Source: Symsagittifera roscoffensis (lineage: Eukaryota > Xenacoelomorpha > Acoela > Convolutidae). Taken from it: 64,000 nucleotides of DNA. Every line of letters begins with the position of its first letter. The stretch's first letter is position 1. The stretch covers positions 29,428,048 to 29,492,047 of the forward strand of contig NC_087070.1 in assembly GCF_963678635.1 (NCBI RefSeq), read 5' to 3'. Positions 50,685 to 59,800 of this stretch are shown here, one piece after another. The notes under the pieces are model-generated. The model saw nothing but the letters and a program-made list of their open reading frames with translations. It had not been told where the DNA came from and searched no databases. The position numbers and the translations under genes were made by a program.

Positions 50685-53066
50685 TTGATTTCAAAAGACG
50701 ATTCTGCGATAGCATGGGCTAAGCGTAAGGATGCCCTTTGCTTTGTCAGGTTCGTGGTGGATCGTATCCCCACTCCTGTTTTGGGAGAATGTATAAAGAT
50801 CATTCGGCAAAAGGGAGTTGATTGCGAAAGGAACTTCCTTAGGGCACTCCTGGAACTGTATCAGGATATGCCGTTGACTGTACCAAACAAGGAGTCGAAT
50901 GACATGGAGAGCTATCGTAAGTTGGAAGAGGTGAGAAGATACTCCAACAAAGAATTGAAAGTGAGCCGGGAGTTGATTGAAGCAGTCAAAGGACAAAAAG
51001 AGTTTGCAACACTAGGGAAACTGAAGTCGTTCCAATATGTGTCTGGCATACCGGGGATGGCGTATAATCCCTTCGTGAATGAAGAAGCCAGGGAAGCGTA
51101 CTTCGACTATGAGCAAGTCATAGTACTCAATTTTTGGGTTGAACGTATTAAAGAGACTGGGATGCTGATGGTGGAACAACCCAAGCTGGGAATTATCTTG
51201 GAAGAACGAGTGGTCGAACCCTCGGTTCCCGAGCTAAAGGGGCAAGTGAGTTTTGATTGTGGTTCTTGGGACGGTCCCTTGAAAACCAGTCTAGTGACGA
51301 TGTGGGAACTCATGAAGCCTTCTTGGTGCCCACATTCTAACGCCGGTTTAATCTGGGACATGACGGCGGATATCACGTTAGACCTAGATGATAACGCGAG
51401 TTTGCATGATCTGGCCATGATACATCATCTGCTGGCCACGAGATTGACGAAGCGGAAGAGCAACCCATCCACGGAGCTGTCCGAGGAAGGTCCATCGAGT
51501 AATTGGTTGAAGCAAGGCACATGCTTGGCTCAACATAGTGGGATGGAAGGACATGTTTGTAACCTGGGACACTGCCTGGTTACGCTGAGCGAGAAGCATC
51601 GGCAACTGGCACGATTGTACGGAAGATTGAGCATGTCGGATAAGAGTGGCATGGAGTTGGTCGCGGACTGTCATGGGGTGACGGATGTAAACTTGATCAC
51701 AGCCTTGGGATTTTGTAGCATGACAAGTTCGATTGAATCGCTTGAGCGCCTGGAGCGTGCCCATGAGCTAGTGACGTCCCTCAGTGTGGAAGTATTCCCT
51801 GGAGCATTGCAAACGGAGCAGAAGATCGGAGGCTGGAGAGAAGCTCTGGAGAACGAGATGAATCTGAAAGATAGTGAGGCCTATCATAAACCGACTGGTT
51901 CAAAATATCTGGTGGGTTCAAGCTCCGCACCATATTGCAGTAGTAGATATCCTACACACATGGTGGTGATGGTTGCAAGGACACAGCAGGTGTTGATTGA
52001 CCAACTTTTCTCTGTGCCAAAGTGCGTAAGGTTGGCCAGAATGTCGGAGAGGTCACATGATTTATTGGCGAAGATCTTTCGGGCAGTCCCGAAGAGATCT
52101 GAAGGCGAGTTGCAAGACGTAGTGGGTGAAGAGTTTCTGAGATTAAACGAAGGCAATGTGAGTGAGTTCCAGAAACAGAAAGCGAGTGGAGCCTTACCCA
52201 CTGAATTCCCCACCATAGAAGAGAAAGACGACTTACATAGAATTCTGATGGAGGTGGAACCGTTGCTGGGAGCCTCAGGATATCGGACCCGAAGGAACAT
52301 AGTGAGAACCCATGGGGAGTATCCTTGCCACTGCTTGGCGCAGACGTTGTGGTACCCCAAACGCGGGAATCTGATGCTAGTAGGGGACGTGGAGGAGTTA
52401 TACTCTACGGGGTTGCCCGATCAGAATCAACAGGTGTCAATCGTGGTGGTTAGTGCCATGCTGGCAGTGAGATGGCTGGAGGCTAACGCGGACACAAGTG
52501 AACAGGAGACGGCCGTGCCGACTCCTGAACAGCTGAGCAACGTGAAGATGAGTCATGAATTGGATCTTTTCAGAACCACCTGCAAGGTTCTGAGATTACC
52601 TAAAGCCATTGAAAGAATATGGTCAAGGCAAAGATTGATGCCTTGGTTCCGTGCAGTGATGACATCATGGATGTATGAACGCGCGAAGCGTCACATGTCG
52701 AGGAACACGGAAGCCTATCAATCTTTCCAGCTAGATATAGGACCAGGAGCCTATAAGAGAGCATTCCTGACGCACAGGAACGCGGTCACCACGGCGGTGA
52801 AGCGGGTAGCTCGGGCGCCTTGTGTAACTGAAGGTGAGAAGAAAGAGGTCTTAAGAGCTGACCTAGAACGAAATGTGAGCCTATGTCTTCACAACAGCTT
52901 TTGCAGGAACCGGGAGCAAAAGGTTAATGTTGACTTGCTACCTTGTTGCAAACCGAGGCTGTTGGAACAGGAGAGTTGGGGCACGGCCCGCAACTCCATG
53001 GACATGCTGGAGAAAGTATTGGAAGACAGCGAAGGTGAAGATCAAGATGGAGAAGTGATGGAATGA
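50685..53066 (+). CDS. E1 p4: unrecognised C-terminal region of the second polyprotein
   Basis: 793 codons beginning at a TTG, which is not a real start: the sequence continues from p3 after a one-base loss. It matches E0 at high and E2 at moderate similarity over the whole length. Conserved spots include FQYVSGIPGMAYNPF, PSWCPHSNAGLIWD, GTCLAQHSGMEGHVC (part of a Cys/His cluster), LFSVPKCVRLARMS, EYPCHCLAQTLWYP and MPWFRAVMTSW. The C-terminus is acidic. No membrane segment or signal peptide, so not an envelope protein. Keeping of Cys and Trp positions between families points to a folded, selected protein of unknown role. Confidence 0.75.
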   Translation: MISKDDSAIAWAKRKDALCFVRFVVDRIPTPVLGECIKIIRQKGVDCERNFLRALLELYQDMPLTVPNKESNDMESYRKLEEVRRYSNKELKVSRELIEAVKGQKEFATLGKLKSFQYVSGIPGMAYNPFVNEEAREAYFDYEQVIVLNFWVERIKETGMLMVEQPKLGIILEERVVEPSVPELKGQVSFDCGSWDGPLKTSLVTMWELMKPSWCPHSNAGLIWDMTADITLDLDDNASLHDLAMIHHLLATRLTKRKSNPSTELSEEGPSSNWLKQGTCLAQHSGMEGHVCNLGHCLVTLSEKHRQLARLYGRLSMSDKSGMELVADCHGVTDVNLITALGFCSMTSSIESLERLERAHELVTSLSVEVFPGALQTEQKIGGWREALENEMNLKDSEAYHKPTGSKYLVGSSSAPYCSSRYPTHMVVMVARTQQVLIDQLFSVPKCVRLARMSERSHDLLAKIFRAVPKRSEGELQDVVGEEFLRLNEGNVSEFQKQKASGALPTEFPTIEEKDDLHRILMEVEPLLGASGYRTRRNIVRTHGEYPCHCLAQTLWYPKRGNLMLVGDVEELYSTGLPDQNQQVSIVVVSAMLAVRWLEANADTSEQETAVPTPEQLSNVKMSHELDLFRTTCKVLRLPKAIERIWSRQRLMPWFRAVMTSWMYERAKRHMSRNTEAYQSFQLDIGPGAYKRAFLTHRNAVTTAVKRVARAPCVTEGEKKEVLRADLERNVSLCLHNSFCRNREQKVNVDLLPCCKPRLLEQESWGTARNSMDMLEKVLEDSEGEDQDGEVME

Positions 53067-53790
53067 AGATGAACAAAGAAGAGAAGAGAAGGAGAGAAAA
53101 CTTGATTGTCTTTGTGTGCTAAAACTTGAACCAATCAACCAAGTTTTGATTATTGAACTTGTTAAACTTTTTGTTTTGGTTTAGATTGTTCAAACCAAAC
53201 TTTGAAAATTGTTACAATTGTTAAATTGTTGAAAAAGAAATTTTAGTTATGACTATTTATGTATGTATATATAGAACATAGGTGAGTATATTTACCTATT
53301 TAAAGACGATTGAAGTTTTTAACCTGTGTAAGACACAATTTCACTGTGTGGCGACATGGTAAGTTTGAGTAAACTCGCTCGAGAAGGGTGGGTAACTCAA
53401 TAATTTTCCTAGCTACAGAGTTTCTTAGTTTTAATATTGAAAGGACCGCATAAATAATTGATTATACTTGGTGAGTGACGTTAAGTTAATTTTAACGGGT
53501 GCGTGGCCGTGCCACGTCCCACTTTTTAATCACAAAGAGCGAAAAGAAATTTTATGGCAAGACGACGTAAGTAGTCAGAAGAGAAATTTTATCTAGGACA
53601 CTCCTCATGGTGCTAATTTTGTGAAAATGTTGAAAGGTAGTGAGATGTAGTACGATGCCATTTGTGAACACGTAGTGAGTTGAAGTGGGGTAGATAAATT
53701 TCATTTTCTTATGCGATTTGTAAGATTGATTACAGAAAACTGGATAACTACTTGACGATAACCCGGTGTTATGCGATCAATAGGGACATT
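53067..53790 (+). other. E1 3' untranslated region
   Basis: The first 520 bp align with both E0 copies (8617-9155, 10541-10998). The remainder to the polypurine tract is absent in E0 because of its 875-bp deletion. A hairpin lies at 53175-53199. No ORF. Confidence 0.7.
53175..53199 (+). promoter_or_regulatory. 3' UTR hairpin (E1 copy)
   Basis: TTTGGTTT-AGATTGTTC-AAACCAAA, an 8-bp stem at the place where E0 has ATCTGGT/ACCAGAT. The second pair of the shared six-base core is T:A here and C:G in E0. Confidence 0.55.
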
Positions 53791-53812
53791 GATGGGGACT
53801 GTCCGGGGAGTA
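53791..53812 (+). promoter_or_regulatory. E1 polypurine tract
   Basis: GATGGGGACTGTCCGGGGAG followed by TA directly precedes the LTR start TGTGCCA. The last 11 bases, TCCGGGGAGTA, are identical to the tract of E2 at 11892-11902. Confidence 0.65.
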
Positions 53813-54230
53813 TGTGCCATTCTGCCAGATGGCACAGCGCAACCTTCCGACGAAGCACGAATCAGAGAGAAAAGGCCTTAACAGCAAAAAAGTGCTTGAA
53901 AGGAGGGTCGATTTCGATTTTCAAGTTGGTATTTCTCAGAAATACGAAAAACGGCCATTTTGAGCCAAAAAGTGACGAAAATCAGAGCAACGACAAATAT
54001 TGTGAAAAACAGTCGTACAAGAGACGGAAAATACGAAGCCTCTTATCGTGGCAACAACGCACGATAAGACACTTGTCAGCGGATACTAGTGGAGAAGGAA
54101 GCCTCAGTGGGGAAGGAGTATTCCACGGAACCCTCCCGGGACGCAAATTAAGAGAGATAAGAGCGTTATCGCTGGAATATCACGGGAGCGGAGGCTTGGT
54201 CCCCCAGAGACTGTTTATGTGAAGGGACTG

Positions 54231-54237
54231 TATAAAA
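54231..54237 (+). promoter_or_regulatory. TATA-like box in the E1 LTR
   Basis: TATAAAA about 420 bp into the LTR, with the conserved LTR hairpin 100 bp further on. This fits a U3/R layout with transcription starting near 54260. Confidence 0.45.
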
Positions 54238-54333
54238 CTAACTATATAGCTACCTGGATGTCGTGAAACTTTAATTTAACACCGGTGTAACTTGATATTT
54301 TAGAATATGAGTAGCTAGAAAGAAGAAAGGGTC

Positions 54334-54352
54334 AATCCATCTCCAATGGATT
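54334..54352 (+). promoter_or_regulatory. LTR hairpin, E1 family
   Basis: AATCCAT-CTCCA-ATGGATT. The C-family LTR has GATCCAT/ATGGATC at the matching place, a paired change at the first position. Confidence 0.55.
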
Positions 54353-54667
54353 TAATATAGAACTGTCACACAAAAACATATTAAAATAGGTTGTTCGAGC
54401 CGTGTTTTTAATGACAATCACGTAGTCTGAGGATCCGAGACTCAGCTATGTGGTTGTGTTCGCATGTAAACGAAAGCTGATCAAAAGTCGTTTGACTGAT
54501 GGCCTAAAAATGGTAACTTTTTACTTAGCACTAGACAGACCAGAAAATCAACTGGCAAGGTCGAGACGGTGAAAAACGAGTAGAATTAAGGTAACTGACG
54601 CCTGCCAGTCGTTAATAGGTACTTTTTCTACGCTCCGTCGCTGTGTAGTATTTGGGCGAATGTTACA

Positions 54668-55112
54668 AAGTCACTGGTTTAAATTGCTAGATTGATCGAA
54701 ACGATCGGTCTTATAAAACAGTATGGGTATACTATTTAATTATTAAAAAGGTTTGATCCAAATGATCTGGTATCAAAGTCACTGTCTTTTTGTTTTATGG
54801 TTTTTGTTCCTTTTTCTTTACTTTTTTCTTGTTTTTGTTTCGCTTTTTGTCTTTTTGCTCGTGTTTTTGTCCCCCTAGTTACCCACCCCCCCCCCCTTAC
54901 TCGGTTAGCTAGGCCTCGTTCGAGAGCGTACCAGGAAGTTTTCTCAAGTTTTCTTAAAAAGCTATCACGGAACAACCGGAAGGCTTACACGTTCCCGCTG
55001 AACCGTACCGCCGGTACTCTAGAATGGGCATGCAGCCCGGAGCTGTGTCAAGTGGGTTCGACTCCGTAGTCATGATGTCGTATAAACACCCAGGAGCGCC
55101 ATAAAAACACTA
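54668..55112 (-). other. E2 leader, LTR-proximal part
   Basis: 445 bp between the E1 3' LTR and the E2 5' LTR. On the minus strand it starts with the primer-binding site (55087-55101) and includes a G-run (54887-54897 as C on plus) followed by about 110 bp of purine-rich sequence. No ORF on the E2 strand. It is cut off by E1 at 54667. Confidence 0.65.
55087..55101 (-). promoter_or_regulatory. E2 primer-binding site
   Basis: The minus strand reads TGGCGCTCCTGGGTG 11 bases after the LTR end TGTTACA. Fifteen bases match the site at 31738-31755. tRNA-Asn-like priming is inferred from the implied CCA end. Confidence 0.75.
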
Positions 55113-55985
55113 TGTAACAGTCGCCTACTTCAGTCACATATGAGGCTTAATAAAATAGGCCCTATAACCATTGACTCAAGATCTCTTGTGTTTTTCTACC
55201 TCAAAAACGGTCGGAGCCAATTCGGTTCGCTTGCGACATGAGACTAGAACCCGTTACAGCTTAAAGGCTACTACCAAAATATCCCTCCACTCTAGAAAAT
55301 AAGAACGTCCCCATACTTAGGTCTCGAGATACACGAACGCCGTTAAAAAAAGGGTCGGAACAATCCGTTAAGTTACTTTTTATTGGACAGTGGAACTTTG
55401 ATCCATTTCAGATGGATCAACCTAAAACTCGACTTATCTCAACATCAAAATCATAAAACACACTCAAGAAAACTAAATTTAGAACTCACATGTCGACGCA
55501 CTCGAGTATAAGGAGTAATTAAATTGATGAGCAACTCGAGAATTAAATAAGATAACTTGATAAGTTCAATACTAATCAGTTTTAATAAAGAAAATAAGTT
55601 TAGACTCTAGAATTGAAGTTTTCGTCTGAACCATTGGGACACTCCAGCTGTCCACCTTTCCGTTGAAGGTTCACTCTGGTTCAGTTTGAATAATTGCACT
55701 CTTCTCTTGTGATTATCTCGCCTCCTATTTCAGGATAAGACGGCTTTACTCGTGTCTTATTTTGTATCTGGAAATTGCGAATAGCAATCTCGTGCTGTTT
55801 TCTTAAGTTTTTTCCCGCAATTGTAATTTCGGTCGTTCTGATTTTTCACTTTGTGTTTTCAGTTGTTGCGAGAAAACTGAGCATGACAGGCTCCATTCGA
55901 AATTTTAAAAAATAAAACTTCACTCCAAAATCACGTATTTTCGTGTCCCTCAAGGTCAAACTTCCAGATATGACCGACTGCCACA
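55113..55985 (-). repeat. E2 5' LTR (family C)
   Basis: The minus strand runs from TGTGGCAGTCGG at 55985 to GGCGACTGTTACA at 55113 and is followed by the primer-binding site, as expected of a 5' LTR. It pairs with 11002-11891. No polypurine tract precedes it; the E0 sequence does. Confidence 0.88.
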
Positions 55986-56291
55986 ATCGCCGTGCCACGT
56001 CCCAGACCTTTTTTAACCAGCAAGAGCGAGAAGAAGTTTTACGATGGCAAGACGTAAGTAGTCAGAAAAGCTATGTGGTTAGTTTCGCATGTAAACGAAA
56101 GCTGATCAAAAGTCGTTCGACTGATGGCCTTTAAATGCTATCTTCTTACTTAGTACTAAATAGACCAAGAAAACAACTGGCTAGGTCTAGACGGTTGAAA
56201 ACGACTAGAATTAAGGTAACTGACGTCAGCCAGTCGTCAATAGGTACTTTTTTCTACGCTCCTTTGCTTTAATGTATGGGCGAATGTTACA
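55986..56291 (+). repeat. E0 second copy continued: 3' UTR end fused to LTR end
   Basis: Begins with the target duplication ATC, then CGTGCCACGTCCC, and ends TGTTACA at 56291. It matches 9075-9373 at about 93% and carries the same internal deletion. Together with 9602-10998 it forms the second unit of the E0 tandem duplication. Confidence 0.82.
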
Positions 56292-56677
56292 TTGTTTTTA
56301 TTTGCTGAAATGATTTTGGATTTCGAAATGGCGTTTTTTATGAAATAGAAACCCCTGATAGATGAGCCCAGTGCATCTTCACGGTTGCAATAAATATAGT
56401 TGTTTTCGGAAGCTCTTTTTAACGATCTTTTAAGCACCGTAGGTGTGAGTCGTGCTCTAGTTTTTGTTACAATGGGACGAGTTTTCTTAATTCTACACGA
56501 GCTTTTGAACGGTTTAGTTCTCGAACTCTTTCCAGAAGTTTGTTATAGGCACAGTTTCAAGCCAGTCCCTTCTGACAAGTACGGCCTTTTTTCAAACTGC
56601 CTGATGGCTTATTTTAAAAAAATCTGATTGATGTTTCGAATTTGTGGATGCCACTTAGTTTCGTTTCAGGTATATAA
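56292..56677 (+). promoter_or_regulatory. Region upstream of TMEM185 (promoter and 5' UTR)
   Basis: 386 bp between the old LTR end and the TMEM185 ATG. The first 228 bp also occur at 9374-9601. TTTCGTTTCAG at 56661 looks like a splice acceptor just before GTATATAAATG, so a noncoding 5' exon or a trans-spliced leader may join here. No clear core promoter is seen. Confidence 0.5.
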
Positions 56678-56871
56678 ATGAGCTGCATGCTTAGCAAATT
56701 TGCGGTGTATACCTCCGTTCTTTTCTTCATGCTGCTACTTGCATTGAAGTTAGATGGATTAATAACACTGACATTTTGGTCAGTTTTTTCGCCCCTGTTT
56801 ATCTGGAAAGTACTTGTATTATTTGGGGCAGTTGTAGGAACTGTCGTTTGGTGCATGAGTCCTCAACTACG
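56678..56871 (+). CDS. TMEM185-like exon 1
   Basis: Encodes MSCMLSKFAVYTSVLFF to CMSPQLR, the first two membrane segments. Donor GTAAGA at 56872; ends in phase 2. Confidence 0.85.
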
Positions 56872-59800
56872 GTAAGAATTTTTTGTCGAAGTGAAAGATA
56901 TTTGTTCATTTTCCAAATGGACTTTTTGACTCTTTTCCAGTTTCCCCCTGTTGATTTTTATGAAATGCTTTTTTAAATGACTTCATATTATAAACTGCGC
57001 AGATTTAATTTTGCACAGCTTCAATTTTTTCAAGGGGGTAGAAAGTGAAAAAGAGCCGACTTTTTGTCGTTGTTTTTAGCGGAGGCGACAGTAGACTGGA
57101 ATTTCAATCTATGTGGCTCAGTTTGGTGCTCTGCTTACAACTCACGTTGTTTGAGATTCTCTGTTGTGTGAAGCTGGATACAATTGACTCACACAGTGAA
57201 GACTCATTCCACCTTAGCTGGTTCACTGTTTTTGCACCTCTCATTTTCTCAACTCCATACTCCTGTTTTTACTTCTGGTGGCTCTACAAGCGCGATAGAT
57301 CTTTCATAGTGTGTAATGTTCCCTCTTCTCAAAACTAATTCTAAAAATAGCAAACTAGCCTCGTTGAAGTAAACGAAGTGCGTTTTAAATGATCAGATAC
57401 ATTGTTAAAAACGCATGTTAATTTTCCCATAATTTATTCATTTCATTTACCCACTATTTGTAGTATCATACAATTCATCTACTAAATCATCTTAAATTCA
57501 ATCTTTATATGATACAGTCACTTTCCAGCTATCGCGAAAAATTTATTTTGGTCCTTACCATAACCTAAGGAAACCAGCACACTGGCTGGGTCTACTACAG
57601 AAAGTCGAACTCCATCAGCTATGGCGAGGCTTAAACGAGCTCAAAGAAATTGGCTGCGAGTTCTGAACCGGAAAGTTTCTAAAGTCAGCCAGCTTTGTGC
57701 TTGCCTCAATCGCAGTAAAGACGATCGAAATATAAAATGATGATGATGATGATTTAAACGATGAAACAACCGAGCTTGAGCATTGCTTGGCTCAATCCTC
57801 ATTTGACGACCACGAGCTGCTTTACGCTATTACCGATGATGCTAAATACGATCAAGTATTTGATCAGTGTCAGGAAACACAGAAGGCTACTCTACGAGCC
57901 GCAAAAATAATGATAGCCACTTCAAGTCAGCCTGTCAAATCTTATGCATCTACGCAGATCGGACCTTCAAGGGTTGCACCAAGATTGCCGCAGTTCAATC
58001 TGCCTAGCTTTCGTGGCAATTTCACTGCCTTGCTAAGCTTTATTGATCAATTTGGACCAACTATCAATGACAATGAGAAGCTCTCGCCGGTTCAAAAATT
58101 GTTATCTCAAGTGTTGTTTGACGAGCCATGCTTCTAAACTAAACATGAACTTTGAGACGGCAGAAAGCAACTACGAGGTAGCGCTTCACATGCTAGAGCA
58201 GAGGTTCAAAAATGATTGAGTTATCCATCTGAAGCTCTCATCATAGATTTTTGGATTTTGTGCAGTTCGCACAGAAAATGTATCTCAGCTTCGTCAGCTA
58301 CACTCAGTCTTCAATGATACTTCGCAATCGACCAATGCGCTCAGTAGATCAGAAGAAAACAATTTAGGGCATTTTATTTCTGAATTGCAGAAGGCACTGG
58401 AAACTGCAAACGCGGGGATTGATACTCCTGACTTTGATCGACTCCTGGTATTCTTGGACATTAAAATCAGGTTTACTAAAAAAATCCAAGTGATAAATTC
58501 AAAAAGAAACCTCTCAATCAGGGCCAGAAAGTGCTTCGATTATGCCAGAACATTTTTCTGGACGAAAAAGATCGAGAGTTCCCACAAAGTACTCGGAAAC
58601 GCGCTAAAAAGAGAAGAAAAACAAATAGAATTCCATCCAAATTGATTGCGAGTAGCTCATTAGCCTTGCACCTATGATCACTCGCCGGATGAGAGCAAAC
58701 AACTTGACTTGAATTTTTAGATGCCTGTGGTCTAGTGACTCTTGTAGATAAAACCAAAGATTCTATTGCAAAAATTATGGAATGAAGATTTGGAATGGTT
58801 TGACGATATTAGGGCACATATAGCGAATCAATTCCAGCGTTGGATGGATAGCGTAGGTGTTTTTATCTCACCTGGCTGTACCTCTTGAGATGTCTCTTGA
58901 ACTGAACCAAAACTTTGCAATTGGTGGTAGATGTCAGCGCTTGAGTGATTCAACAAAAGCTTTTGCTTGGATCAGATCAACTCCGAACAGGTATTCTACT
59001 TCTGTGGCCAACCAAATTGCCAATTTTCAACAGATGCTACCAGCCGACAATTGGTAATAGGTTTTGACTCAGCAAAACCCAGACGTTCATACAAATTGAC
59101 CAGTAGCAGCAGAAGAACTGAAGAACCTGCAACTTTGGTGGTCAGAACTCTCTTGGTTGCAGAGAAAACAAGTTTTAGGTGTTTTATCTCACCTGGCTGT
59201 ACCTCTTGAGATGTCTTTTGAACTGAACCAAAACTTTGCAATTGGTGGTAGATGTCAGCGCTTGTGTGATTCAACAATAGCTTTTGCTTGGATCAGATCA
59301 ACTCCGAACAGGTATTCTACTTCTGTGGCCAACCAAATTTCCAATTTTCAACAGATGCTACCAGCCGACAATTGGTAATAGGTTTTGACCCATCAAAACC
59401 CAGACGTTCATACAAATTGACCAGTAGCAGCAGAAGAACTGAAGAACCTGCAACTTTGGTGGTCAGAACTCTCTTGGTTGCAGAGAAAACAAGTTTGTAA
59501 TCCTGTGCAAACTAGAATTCTCGTAGCAGTTGAAGAGAAGAACGAACTCAAACGATCATTCGACGGCACCATCCTAGTCACACAGGAAGCTCATGAGGAA
59601 AAACTATGCTAGCAGCAAAAGTAACCAGGACTAAACATCGGATAGACAAAAAAGGACACGGAAAACTGTTCGAGTTCGAGCGATCGCTACAGAAGAACAC
59701 CGACGATCGCAGTCAGCTTCGAAATTTAGGACTGAACCTTCTTGTACGAGGCGTTCAAGAGCATCACTTAGACAAGAATTGAAAGCAATCAAAAACGAAC

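Larger units (their letters stand above)
32650..54667 (+). mobile_element. E1: youngest giant Ty3/gypsy-like retrotransposon (about 22 kb)
   Basis: Leader, Gag-Pol with macro-like domain, SGNH ORF, p2-p4, 3' UTR, polypurine tract and 3' LTR are all present on the plus strand. It lies between the two halves of the E2 leader. The only other LTR copy is inverted at the left border (31768-32649), and no plus-strand primer-binding site is seen in 32650-34303. Despite near-identical LTRs the coding regions carry about eight lesions: a frameshift near 39895, TAA 40504, shifts near 43050, 43437 and 46420, TGA 49351, TAG 50638 and a shift near 50685. Confidence 0.9.
53813..54667 (+). repeat. E1 3' LTR (855 bp)
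   Basis: Starts TGTGCCATTCTGCC and ends GGGCGAATGTTACA. It is over 99% identical to the inverted copy at 31768-32649 apart from one 27-bp indel. The first 24 bases form an inverted repeat (TGTGCCAT/ATGGCACA around TCTGCCAG). The open frame inside (53752-54222) is not supported as a gene. The last 215 bp are shared with E0. Confidence 0.9.

Noticed and set aside
44204-53066. An envelope gene in the second coding region
   Set aside because: No signal peptide, furin-like site or convincing membrane anchor is seen; SGNH and unknown soluble-looking regions fill the space.
53752-54222. A 156-codon gene in the LTR, also present at 32213-32650
   Set aside because: Its conservation only reflects the near identity of the two LTR copies. 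E0 and the C family do not keep it, and one copy has a 27-bp insertion.
31768-54667. A giant DNA transposon with 860-bp terminal inverted repeats
   Set aside because: The terminal repeats have LTR features (TG...CA type ends, PBS beside one copy, polypurine tract beside the other), and the coding region is Ty3/gypsy Pol. An inverted 5' LTR explains it better.
55020-55080. A tRNA gene or SINE suggested by a box B-like GGTTCGACTCC
   Set aside because: The bases around it do not form a T stem, and no cloverleaf or matching box A is found.
55113-56291. A single 1.2-kb solo LTR with ends TGTAACA and TGTTACA
   Set aside because: It is two units: a minus-strand C-family LTR followed by its PBS, and the fused E0 3' end. 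The E2 target duplication lies between them.
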